This document shows positions 1 through 5,810 of a stretch of DNA of 6,293 nt, one piece after another; within the stretch, counting starts at the first letter, position 1; every line of letters begins with the position of its first letter. The stretch is from Deltaproteobacteria bacterium UBA2385 (GTDB lineage Bacteria; Myxococcota_A; UBA796; UBA2385). The notes under the pieces were generated by a model, which had not been told where the DNA came from, made no database searches, and saw nothing but the letters and a program-made list of their open reading frames with translations. The position numbers and the translations under genes are program-made. Location: positions 257 to 6,549 of the forward strand of contig DDSR01000387.1 in the NCBI GenBank assembly GCA_002343455.1, read 5' to 3'.

Positions 1-1
1 C

Positions 2-811
2 GCCGCCGCGCCCGCCCCGGAGCCCGAGCCCGCGTCCAGCGCCACAGCCGCCCGCGAGCCAGCTCCCGCCCGCGAGCCAGCTCCCGCCCGCGAGCCAGCT
101 CCCGCCCGCGAGCCAGCTCCCGCCCGCGAGCCAGCCAGCACCGCGACGGCTCGCAGCAGCACACCCAGCCGCAGCAGCACGCCCGCCCGCAGCAGCACCC
201 CCAGCCGCGGCCGCGTCGCCGATCCGCCCGTCGCCGACCTGGACCTGTCCGAGGTCGTCGAGGAGGTGCCCGACATCTCGGTCGAGCAGTACGCGGCCTC
301 GGCCGCCCGGGGGAAGCTGACCAGCTCGGACATCATGGCCTTGGAGCTGGTGGCGCTCTCCGACCCCGACTACACCCGCGCCCGCTCGCTGCTGGTGATG
401 CACTACCGCAAGAAGGGCGACGAGGACGCCACCAAGCGCTACCTCGACCAGATCATGGCGCTGCCCGAGAACCAGTACAACCCGATCTACCTGTCCGACC
501 TGGCCCGCCACCACGTCAACAAGAAGCAGTACACCCAGGCGATCGACCAGGCCAACCTGGCCGAGCGACACTGGGGTCGGCTGCCGCCCGAGCTCGTCTT
601 CAGCAAGAAGGCCGAGATCTACGAGGCCCAGGCCTCCGCCTGGCAGGGCCGGTTCTATGCCTCGCGCAACGACCTGGAGCTGCTCGACCAGGCGGTTCGC
701 CACTGGCAGAAGTTCCGTGACCACGTCCAGGGCCGCTCCCGACCCGACCTGGTGCAGCGCGCCGACGCCGAGCTCGCCAAGCTCGAAGACATCCGCAAGC
801 GACTCCAATGA
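2..811 (+). CDS. TPR-like protein with Pro/Ala-rich linker, 3' end only
   Basis: The frame is open from the first base, so the start lies before the window; 269 residues are visible, beginning at base 2. A GTG at 266 could start a shorter protein, but the upstream frame has strong, regular coding content, so I read through it. Residues 1-88 form a low-complexity Ala/Pro/Arg/Ser linker containing two hexapeptide repeat arrays (REPAPA type, then RSSTPS/A type). From about residue 120 the protein is helical and TPR-like: helix pairs at about 124-154, 161-191 (the clearest, around LARHHVNKKQYTQAIDQA) and 196-240, ending in a charged helix. TPR domains bind other proteins; the partner is unknown. 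Myxobacterial proteins of this layout often have a kinase, FHA or other signalling domain before the linker, but that part is not visible, so no function is assigned. The TGA stop at 809-811 overlaps an ATG as ATGA. Confidence 0.8.
   Translation, partial: AAAPAPEPEPASSATAAREPAPAREPAPAREPAPAREPAPAREPASTATARSSTPSRSSTPARSSTPSRGRVADPPVADLDLSEVVEEVPDISVEQYAASAARGKLTSSDIMALELVALSDPDYTRARSLLVMHYRKKGDEDATKRYLDQIMALPENQYNPIYLSDLARHHVNKKQYTQAIDQANLAERHWGRLPPELVFSKKAEIYEAQASAWQGRFYASRNDLELLDQAVRHWQKFRDHVQGRSRPDLVQRADAELAKLEDIRKRLQ
51..135 (+). repeat. 18-bp tandem repeat, about 4.7 copies, coding for REPAPA units
   Basis: The unit CCCGCGAGCCAGCTCCCG occurs as four identical copies (51-68, 69-86, 87-104, 105-122) and a partial fifth that diverges after base 135. 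The period is a multiple of three, so the array adds Arg-Glu-Pro-Ala-Pro-Ala units to the linker without breaking the frame. Perfect identity between copies, including third codon positions, points to recent expansion by slippage or unequal exchange. The likely protein role is a flexible, extended spacer. Confidence 0.95.
152..205 (+). repeat. 18-bp tandem repeat, three copies, coding for RSSTPS/A units
   Basis: Three copies of a unit starting CGCAGCAGCAC lie at 152-169, 170-187 and 188-205. They differ at the end of the unit and encode RSSTPS, RSSTPA and RSSTPS. The period equals that of the array upstream, but the sequence is unrelated and the copies are less alike, so this array looks older. 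The Ser/Thr-Pro content could allow phosphorylation, which is only a suggestion. Confidence 0.9.
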
Positions 812-856
812 GCGTGCCCGAATGAACGTGCCCGAATGAACGTGCCCGAATGAACG
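807..856 (+). repeat. 14-bp tandem repeat across the gene junction, about 3.6 copies
   Basis: The unit AATGAACGTGCCCG lies at 807-820 (one mismatch, AATGAGC), 821-834, 835-848 and, as a partial copy AATGAACG, 849-856. The first copy includes the stop codon of the TPR-like gene; the last runs into the ribosome binding site of the lipoprotein gene. Three added units equal 42 bases, a multiple of three. Removing them would place the ATG now at 850 directly on the TPR gene's TGA as an ATGA overlap, which is probably the ancestral layout. Confidence 0.95.
808..853 (+). other. chain of three five-codon mini-ORFs linked by ATGA overlaps
   Basis: ATG at 808 reads MSVPE and stops at TGA 823-825. ATG at 822 reads MNVPE and stops at 837-839. 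ATG at 836 reads MNVPE and stops at 851-853. ATG at 850 opens the lipoprotein frame. Each start overlaps the preceding stop by four bases, so a ribosome finishing the TPR gene could in principle terminate and restart through all three frames down to the lipoprotein gene. No Shine-Dalgarno sequence precedes the internal starts, so actual translation is uncertain. The chain follows automatically from the 14-bp repeat and may have no function. Confidence 0.5.
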
Positions 857-862
857 AGGGAG
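856..862 (+). promoter_or_regulatory. ribosome binding site of the small lipoprotein gene
   Basis: GAGGGAG sits five bases before ATG 868. This site favours 868 over the in-frame ATG at 850, which would add NEGDP between two methionines and has only repeat sequence before it. Confidence 0.75.
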
Positions 863-867
863 ACCCC

Positions 868-1296
868 ATGCATCGCCCCCTCCTGCTCGCCCTTCTGCTC
901 GCCGTCGGCGCGAGCGGCTGCGCGAACAAGCGCGCCATCCAGGGCAAGGTCATCGACCGCAACGGCCAGCCGATGGACCGGGTGATCATCTCGCTCGACC
1001 CCGGCAACGTCGAGCTGATCACCGACTCCACCGGCAGCTTCCGCATCGACTACCTGCGCGACGACAAGGGCGAGCGGGTCAAGCTGGAGCGCAAGACCGA
1101 CTACGCGCTGGAGGTCTTTCGGACCGGCTACCACGTCGGGCGCTCCACATTCTTCTTCAAGAAGGGCGAGCTGCTGCTCGAGCCCATCACGCTGAAGGAG
1201 GACACCATCATCCTTCGGGCCAGCGAGGACGACATCGATCCGGCCAGGTTCCCGGACCGGACCCACTCCTCCGGGAGCAACTACGAGGGAGAGTAG
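868..1296 (+). CDS. small lipoprotein, carboxypeptidase-regulatory-like domain
   Basis: The protein has 142 residues. It starts with a lipoprotein signal peptide: MHR, a Leu/Ala-rich core, and lipobox ASGC with the lipidated cysteine at residue 18. It should therefore be anchored in a membrane and face the periplasm or cell surface. Residues about 23-110 match the carboxypeptidase D regulatory-like beta-sandwich pattern: IQGKVIDRNGQPMDRVIISL, then a turn with TDSTGSFRID, then a strand ending YALEVFRTGYHV. This fold is common in envelope proteins and usually binds proteins or glycans rather than catalysing a reaction; no active site is seen. The tail (residues about 115-142) is acidic and Ser-rich. 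The start at ATG 868 is chosen for its ribosome binding site and the compact signal peptide; ATG 850 is the alternative. The next gene follows after one base. The lipoprotein and domain calls are good; the exact role is unknown. Confidence 0.82.
   Translation: MHRPLLLALLLAVGASGCANKRAIQGKVIDRNGQPMDRVIISLDPGNVELITDSTGSFRIDYLRDDKGERVKLERKTDYALEVFRTGYHVGRSTFFFKKGELLLEPITLKEDTIILRASEDDIDPARFPDRTHSSGSNYEGE
1285..1291 (+). promoter_or_regulatory. ribosome binding site deciding the GTG start at 1298
   Basis: GAGGGAG, inside GAGGGAGAG (1285-1293), lies six bases before GTG 1298 and within the last codons of the preceding gene. It is the same heptamer used by the gene before it. No ATG, GTG or TTG is present in frame for at least 90 bases upstream, so this site fixes the start. 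Confidence 0.75.
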
Positions 1297-1297
1297 G

Positions 1298-2491
1298 GTG
1301 CTCGCCTGGACCCTCGCATTGCTGGCCGCCTGCTCGACGGAGACGACCCCGCCGCCGCCTCCGGCCGCGCCGTCGCCGCTGGACCAGAGCTGGATCACCA
1401 CCGTCGTGGCCGAGCCCCAGGCCTTCGCGCAGCTGATCGACGCCGGTCCCCGGGACGCCTGGGTGGCCTACCACCAGGGCGACTGGAGCGCCGCAGCCCG
1501 GCTCGCCCGCGACTTCGGCCTGCGGGCTCGGGCCGAGGCCCAGCAGGCCCAGCTCTACGAGGACCTCGCCGGGCTGGAGGCCGAGGCCTGGCCGCTGCTC
1601 GCCAGCCGCTGGCAGGAGCGCGACCCGTCGGTGAGCGACGGTCCCCTCCCCTTCCTGGCGGCCCTGGTGCTGGCCCGCGCCGGTCAGGGCCCCTCCGCCC
1701 TGGCCACGCCCGGCCTGGACCCGGATCAGCGGGCGGCGATCGAGGCCCTCAGCGGCGGACCGGCCCTCTCGCCCGAGGCTGCGCTCGATCCCCGGGGCTG
1801 CCTGAAGGCCAGCATCGCGATCTGGCGCGGCGAGCACAGCGGTCCGGTCTGCCCCCACCGGCAGGCGCTGCTGATCGGCGGGGAAGAGCGCTTCACGAAC
1901 CCCCTGGCAATCGCCGCCGGGGCCTCGCTGGCGAAGCGCGCCGCGCAGACCTCGGCGACCCCCTCCGAGGGCCTCGCCGCCAGCCTCTTCGGCGACGCCT
2001 GGGCCCCCTCCACCCTGGCCGGCCTGGACCTGCCCGACGCGGGCAGCAGCGACGACGTCCAGGCGGCGCGGGAGCGAGCCCGGGCCTTCGACGCCGCCCT
2101 GGAGACGTGGTCGGCGTCGCTGCAGGAGCGCAGCACCGAGGACGGGCGGGCGCTGCTGGCGGATCTGCGCCTCGTCGAGGCGGCCCGCAACCGGGTCCTG
2201 GTCGACTGGGCCCGCCAGGCCCTGGCCGAGGGCCACCCCCACCAGGCCGCGGCCTGGCTGATGCTGGCCCACGATGTCGAGCAGGGCCGCAGCATCGGCC
2301 CGCTCAACCCCCCGCAGCGCTTCGCGCTGGCCGCTCGGGCCGACCTGCAGACCGGTCGCGCCCGCCAGGCGCTCGACCACCTCGACGCGCTGGACGGGAC
2401 CGTCCCCGAGCTGCCCGCCCTGGTCGAGGCCCTCGGCGACCTCGTGGTGCTCGAAGGCCTCGGTCGCGGCGGCGACTCCAAGGAGCACTGA
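1298..2491 (+). CDS. Ala-rich helical lipoprotein of unknown function
   Basis: The protein has 397 residues and a GTG start one base after the preceding stop. The N-terminus MLAWTLALLAAC carries a good lipobox (LAAC, cysteine 12), but the n-region has no basic residue and the signal is unusually short. A proline stretch (PPPPPAAPSP, residues 18-27) follows as a tether. The rest is Ala/Leu/Arg-rich and mostly helical. Segments such as WVAYHQGDWSAAARLARDFG and, near residues 300-380, LAEGHPHQAAAWLMLAHD and LQTGRARQALDHLDALDG resemble degenerate TPR helix pairs. Apart from Cys12 there are only two cysteines, Cys168 and Cys185, which could form a disulfide in the periplasm. I do not recognise the family. 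It would be a membrane-anchored, probably protein-binding component exported to the periplasm. The gene lies between another lipoprotein and an ABC importer's binding protein, so a link to either is possible but unproven. Confidence 0.8.
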   Translation: MLAWTLALLAACSTETTPPPPPAAPSPLDQSWITTVVAEPQAFAQLIDAGPRDAWVAYHQGDWSAAARLARDFGLRARAEAQQAQLYEDLAGLEAEAWPLLASRWQERDPSVSDGPLPFLAALVLARAGQGPSALATPGLDPDQRAAIEALSGGPALSPEAALDPRGCLKASIAIWRGEHSGPVCPHRQALLIGGEERFTNPLAIAAGASLAKRAAQTSATPSEGLAASLFGDAWAPSTLAGLDLPDAGSSDDVQAARERARAFDAALETWSASLQERSTEDGRALLADLRLVEAARNRVLVDWARQALAEGHPHQAAAWLMLAHDVEQGRSIGPLNPPQRFALAARADLQTGRARQALDHLDALDGTVPELPALVEALGDLVVLEGLGRGGDSKEH

Positions 2492-2527
2492 GCCGGTGCC
2501 CACCTCCTCTCCTCCCCCGATGACACC
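2492..2527 (+). other. 36-base pyrimidine-rich gap without a ribosome binding site
   Basis: The gap before the binding-protein gene contains no Shine-Dalgarno sequence. It carries a run of C and T with CCTCC twice (2503-2507, 2511-2515). An AAGGAG lies in the end of the preceding gene (2480-2485). Its AGGAG can pair with CTCCT at 2504-2508 or 2509-2513, with an inner CAC/GTG pairing (2486-2488 with 2496-2498). No T-run follows, so it is not a typical terminator. Genes on both sides are in the same frame, separated by TGA 2489-2491. Confidence 0.5.
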
Positions 2528-4054
2528 ATGACCCACCGCATCCTGCCCTCCTCCCTCGTCCTGGCCGGCGCCATGCTCACACTGGGAACGCTCGCCCGCG
2601 CCTCGGAGTTCCGCTACGCCGAGGACCAGGCGCCGGGCATCGTCAACCCGCTCTTCGCCTCCACCATGAGCGAGGCCCGGGTCCACGAGCTGCTCTTCGA
2701 GGGGCTCTACACCGACGACAAGGACCTCGCGACGAAGCCCGCCCTGGCCGCCTCCAGCCAGCTCAGCGAGGACCGCACCGAGATGACCATCCGCCTGCGC
2801 CCCGACGCGCGCTGGCACGACGGCCAGCCGGTGACGGCCGGCGACGTGGCCTTCACCATCCAGGCCATGAAGGACCCCTCGACGGCCTCGACCGAGCAGG
2901 GGCGGGTCGCCTGGATCGAGAGCGCCACCGTCGTCGACGACCTGACGGTGCGCCTGCGCTTCGTCCGCCCCGAGGCCCGGCCCGAAGACAAGCTCTTCTT
3001 CAAGATCCTCCCGGCCCACAAGTTCTCGGGCAGCTCGGTCAAGCGCACGGACGGCTTCCGGACCCGGCCCGTCGGCAGCGGCCCCTTCCGCCTGGACCGC
3101 TACAACGACGACGGCAGCATCAGCATGGTGCGCAACCCCGAGCACAGCAGCGCCCCGGCCATCGAGTCGATGACCATGCGCGAGGTCAGCGACAAGGGCT
3201 ACCAGGCCAAGCTGCTGATCTACGAGAGCCTGGAGGCCCTGGTCCGGGTCCTGCCGCGCGACCTCGCCACCCTGCAGGCCAACCGCAAGGTCGAGCTCTA
3301 CCCCTACCAGACGAACTCCTGGTGGTACCTGGGCTACAACCTCTCGCGGGCCCCCTTCGACGATCCCAAGGTGCGCGAGGCCCTCGATCTCATGGTCGAC
3401 ATCCCCTCGCTGCTCGCCCCGATCGGCACCGGCGATCCCGTCACCGGGCCCTATGTGCCCTCCAGCCCCTTCTACAACCACGAGGTCCCCGGTCATGCCC
3501 GCGACACCGACCGGGCCGCCCAGCTCCTGGAAGAGGCCGGCTACACCCGCTCGGGCAGCACCTGGACCAAGGGAGGCAAGCCGCTCAGCCTGAAGATCAG
3601 CGCCCACAAGAGCCTGGAGAGCGCCCAGGAGGTGGTGATCAACCTGCAGAGCCAGCTGCAGGCCCAGGGCGTCGGCGTCCAGGTGGAGTTCCTCGACGAG
3701 GTCTCCTGGCGCTCCAGCATCTGGCGCGAGCGAAAGTTCGACCTGGTGCTCAGCCAGTGGAGCTTCGACCGCAACGAGGACGTCCGCGAGCAGCTCCACA
3801 GCCAGGGCAGCCGCAACTTCACCGGCTACAAGAGCGCCGAGGTCGACCGCCTGCTCGACCTGGCGCGTGACACCCTCGACCCGCAAGAGAAGAAGCAGGC
3901 CCTGCGCTCGGTACACGCCCTGGTCAACGCCGAGCGCCCGATGACCTTCCTGTGGACCCTGGACAGCTACAGCGCGATGAGCACCCAGGTCCGCAACGTG
4001 GTCGTCCACCCCTTCTACTTCTTCACCTGGGCGGACGACTGGGCCCTGCAGTAG
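2528..4054 (+). CDS. ABC importer substrate-binding protein, family 5 (oligopeptide/nickel type)
   Basis: The protein has 508 residues, the usual size for solute-binding protein family 5 (DppA/OppA/NikA). A Sec signal peptide (MTHR, hydrophobic core, ARA then SEF) predicts cleavage after about Ala25. There is no lipobox, so it should be free in the periplasm. Family signs in order are: NPLFASTMSEARVHELLFEGLY (about 40-61, where bound ligand and early strands sit); IRLRPDARWHDGQPVTAGDVAFT (about 88-110, the family signature); FRTRPVGSGPFRL (about 177-190); YNLSRAPFDDPKVREALDLM (about 271-290); and NFTGYKSAEVDRLLDLA near 430. It binds a solute and delivers it to the two permeases encoded next. 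The ligand may be a peptide, but this family also binds metals, sugars and opines, and I cannot tell which. ATG 2528 fits the signal peptide although no ribosome binding site precedes it. Its stop overlaps the next start by one base (TAGTG). Confidence 0.93.
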   Translation: MTHRILPSSLVLAGAMLTLGTLARASEFRYAEDQAPGIVNPLFASTMSEARVHELLFEGLYTDDKDLATKPALAASSQLSEDRTEMTIRLRPDARWHDGQPVTAGDVAFTIQAMKDPSTASTEQGRVAWIESATVVDDLTVRLRFVRPEARPEDKLFFKILPAHKFSGSSVKRTDGFRTRPVGSGPFRLDRYNDDGSISMVRNPEHSSAPAIESMTMREVSDKGYQAKLLIYESLEALVRVLPRDLATLQANRKVELYPYQTNSWWYLGYNLSRAPFDDPKVREALDLMVDIPSLLAPIGTGDPVTGPYVPSSPFYNHEVPGHARDTDRAAQLLEEAGYTRSGSTWTKGGKPLSLKISAHKSLESAQEVVINLQSQLQAQGVGVQVEFLDEVSWRSSIWRERKFDLVLSQWSFDRNEDVREQLHSQGSRNFTGYKSAEVDRLLDLARDTLDPQEKKQALRSVHALVNAERPMTFLWTLDSYSAMSTQVRNVVVHPFYFFTWADDWALQ

Positions 4055-5025
4055 TGGATCCCGCCAGCGACCGAGCCCGCCGCGGCGTCCTGGCGAAGGC
4101 GCTGGCCCGCCAGCTCGTGGCCTTCACCGTCTCCCTGCTGCTCAGCCTGAGCCTGCTGCAGCTCCTGCTCTTCAACGCGCCCGGCGACGCCATCGATCTG
4201 CTCCCCAACGCCGCCGAGCTGCGCCCGGAGCTGGAGGCCCAGTGGGGGCTGGACCGACCGCTGCCGGAGCGGCTGGGCCAGGGCCTGCAGGCGATGGCCC
4301 GAGGCGACTGGGGCTACAGCGTCGCCGTACGCACGGGCACCCCGGTCCTGGAGCTGCTGGCGGCCACCGCCCCCCGCTCGCTGGGGGTGCTGCTGCCGGC
4401 CATGGGGCTGCAGCTCCTCCTCGCCCTGGGCCTGGCCCTCCTCACCCGCGGCCGGCGGCCGATCGTCCGCGCCGCCATCCAGCTCGGCTCGGCCCTGCCC
4501 CTCTTCCTGATGCTGCTGGCCGCGGTCACCCTCCTCAACGAGGGGGCCTGGGCCCTGGTCCAGTCCGGTCGGCTCGAGCGCCCCTCCTGGTTCGCCCTCC
4601 CCGACCAGCCGAGCGCGCTTCGCTGGGGGCTGGCCACCTTCGGGCTCGCCTGGGCCTCTTCGGCCCTGGGAGAGGCCCACGCCGACGTCGAGCTCCACAG
4701 CAGCCGCTTGCTCTCGGGCCCACACCTGACGGCCTGCCGGGCCCGCGGCGAGCCGATCCTCCTGCCGCTGCTGCACAACCTCCTCCCCGAGCTGCTGGCC
4801 CTGGGCGCTCGCCGGCTCCCGACCATGCTCGGCGGCCTCGTGATCGCCGAGAAGGTCCTGCTCATCCAAGGGACGGGCGCGCTGCTCTGGGACGCGTGCC
4901 TGCTGCGCGACCACCCGCTGGCCCTGGGCATCGCCGCCACCTGCGCCGCGCTGGTCGCCACCACCACCCTGGGCAGCGAGAGCCTGCGCCTGTGGATCGA
5001 CCCTCGGCTGAGGGCGCAGCCATGA
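4054..5025 (+). CDS. ABC importer permease, DppB/OppB type
   Basis: This is an inner-membrane permease of 323 residues, normal for the family. GTG 4054 shares its first base with the stop of the binding-protein gene; the frame is open further upstream, but that part overlaps well-conserved coding sequence and is not used. Family signs are a first membrane helix at about 21-40 followed by APGDA, then QWGLDRPLPERL (63-74) and GDWGYS (84-89), the periplasmic stretch typical of DppB. Further membrane segments lie at about 108-130, 143-162, 190-205, 255-270 and 288-305. The cytoplasmic loop that docks on the ATPase (HLTACRARG, from about 224, to NLLPELL) is recognisable but diverged and looks about five residues shorter than usual. 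LGGLVIAEKVLLIQGTG (259-275) and the end IDPRLR match the family. It should pair with the next permease to form the channel. Substrate is unknown. Confidence 0.9.
   Translation: MDPASDRARRGVLAKALARQLVAFTVSLLLSLSLLQLLLFNAPGDAIDLLPNAAELRPELEAQWGLDRPLPERLGQGLQAMARGDWGYSVAVRTGTPVLELLAATAPRSLGVLLPAMGLQLLLALGLALLTRGRRPIVRAAIQLGSALPLFLMLLAAVTLLNEGAWALVQSGRLERPSWFALPDQPSALRWGLATFGLAWASSALGEAHADVELHSSRLLSGPHLTACRARGEPILLPLLHNLLPELLALGARRLPTMLGGLVIAEKVLLIQGTGALLWDACLLRDHPLALGIAATCAALVATTTLGSESLRLWIDPRLRAQP
5010..5014 (+). promoter_or_regulatory. ribosome binding site of the second permease gene
   Basis: GAGGG lies seven bases before ATG 5022 and inside the end of the preceding gene. With the ATGA overlap it supports 5022 as the start rather than any of the in-frame codons far upstream. 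Confidence 0.55.
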
Positions 5026-5810
5026 AGCGCTGGGGAGCGCTGCCCCTGGCGCTGCTGCTGCTGGCCTGGGGGATCGGGCGGGCCAGCGGCTACGACCCCG
5101 TCGCCGACGTCGACGTCGGGCAGCTCGACCTCGGCCCGAGCGCCGGGCACCTGCTGGGCACCGACCCGCTGGGCCGCGACGTCGGCATGCGGCTGCTGCT
5201 GGGCGTCTCGGCCTTCTTCGAGCCGGCCGTGATCGCCAGCGCCCTGGCCCTGGCCCTGGCCCTCCCCTTCGGCGCCCTCTCCGGCATGAGCCGCGGCCTC
5301 CTGCCCCTGCTGGTCAGCCAGCTCTGGACCGCGCTGGCCTCCATCCCCCGGCTCGTCCTGGTGCTGCTGGCCTGCGCCGCCTACGGCAGCGACGCCACCG
5401 TGCTGGGCGCCGCCGCCGGGGTCTCCAGCGTGCCGGCCCTCTCCCAGGCCATCGCCACCCGCATCGGCCAGCTCCGCGCCCGGGACTACATCCTGGCCAC
5501 CCGCGCCCACGGCGTCAGCCGCTCGCGCACCCTGCTCTACCACCTGCTCTGGCTGGGCTGCCGCGGCCTGATCGGCCGACAGCTGCTGGAGACCTTCGCC
5601 TTCGTGCTGGTCCTGGAGACCAGCCTCTCCTACCTGGGCGGCTTCGGCGTCGCCGAGCCCCGGCCCAGCTGGGGAAACATGCTGGCCTTCGCCGTCAGCC
5701 GCGGCAGCGAGAACCGCTGGGCGCTGCTGGCCCCGGCCCTGGCCACCTGGGGCCTGCTGATCAGCCTGATCGCCGCCTCCTCGGCCTGGAAGGAGCGCGG
5801 CGATGGCTGA
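5022..5810 (+). CDS. ABC importer permease, DppC/OppC type
   Basis: This is the second inner-membrane permease, 262 residues, somewhat shorter than the usual 280-300. The ATG overlaps the previous stop as ATGA. Residues 1-21 form the first membrane helix (MKRW, then a Leu-rich core). HLLGTDPLGRDVGMRLLLGVS (43-63) is the hallmark of DppC-type proteins. Membrane segments follow at about 66-86, 93-120 and 124-145. The ATPase-docking loop is well kept: RARDYILATRAHGVSRSRTL (152-171). LETSLSYLGGFGVAEPRPSWGNML (198-221) is the family's conserved stretch. A last membrane helix ends in AWKERGDG; the DPRLR-like tail often found in the family is missing. It should form the transport channel with the preceding permease. 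A short Ala-Leu repeat (about 74-81) comes from CCCTGG hexamers. The next gene begins within its last eight bases. Confidence 0.93.
   Translation: MKRWGALPLALLLLAWGIGRASGYDPVADVDVGQLDLGPSAGHLLGTDPLGRDVGMRLLLGVSAFFEPAVIASALALALALPFGALSGMSRGLLPLLVSQLWTALASIPRLVLVLLACAAYGSDATVLGAAAGVSSVPALSQAIATRIGQLRARDYILATRAHGVSRSRTLLYHLLWLGCRGLIGRQLLETFAFVLVLETSLSYLGGFGVAEPRPSWGNMLAFAVSRGSENRWALLAPALATWGLLISLIAASSAWKERGDG
5788..5795 (+). promoter_or_regulatory. strong ribosome binding site of the ATPase gene
   Basis: GGAAGGAG lies seven bases before ATG 5803 and inside the second permease gene. It is the best Shine-Dalgarno match in the window and establishes the 8-base overlap start. Confidence 0.85.

Noticed and set aside
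51..205. CRISPR-like array
   Set aside because: The repeats are directly adjacent, without unique spacers, are only 18 bp long, and keep an open reading frame.
850..867. ATG 850 as the start of the small lipoprotein
   Set aside because: It is possible, but GAGGGAG lies between 850 and 868 and fits 868. The extra residues MNEGDP put acidic residues before the signal peptide, which is unfavourable for export.
1208..4009. Very long antisense open frame (933 codons) opposite the third and fourth genes
   Set aside because: Its translation is low-complexity Gly/Ala/Val/Leu/Glu with no domain, and it mirrors the codon bias of the well-supported + strand genes. GC-rich genes commonly leave such open frames.
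3952..4053. Upstream extension of the first permease to ATG 3952
   Set aside because: It would overlap 103 bases of the conserved end of the binding protein and adds a Pro/Arg-rich segment before the first membrane helix that is not seen in the family. GTG 4054 gives the normal length.
4242..5021. Upstream extension of the second permease to ATG 4242
   Set aside because: The extra 260 residues are a Pro/Ala/Gly/Arg shadow of the first permease. ATG 5022 starts the first membrane helix and overlaps the stop as ATGA.
5242..5262. CCCTGG hexamer repeats in the second permease
   Set aside because: It is a short run encoding Ala-Leu in a membrane helix, expected from the codon bias of GC-rich genes.
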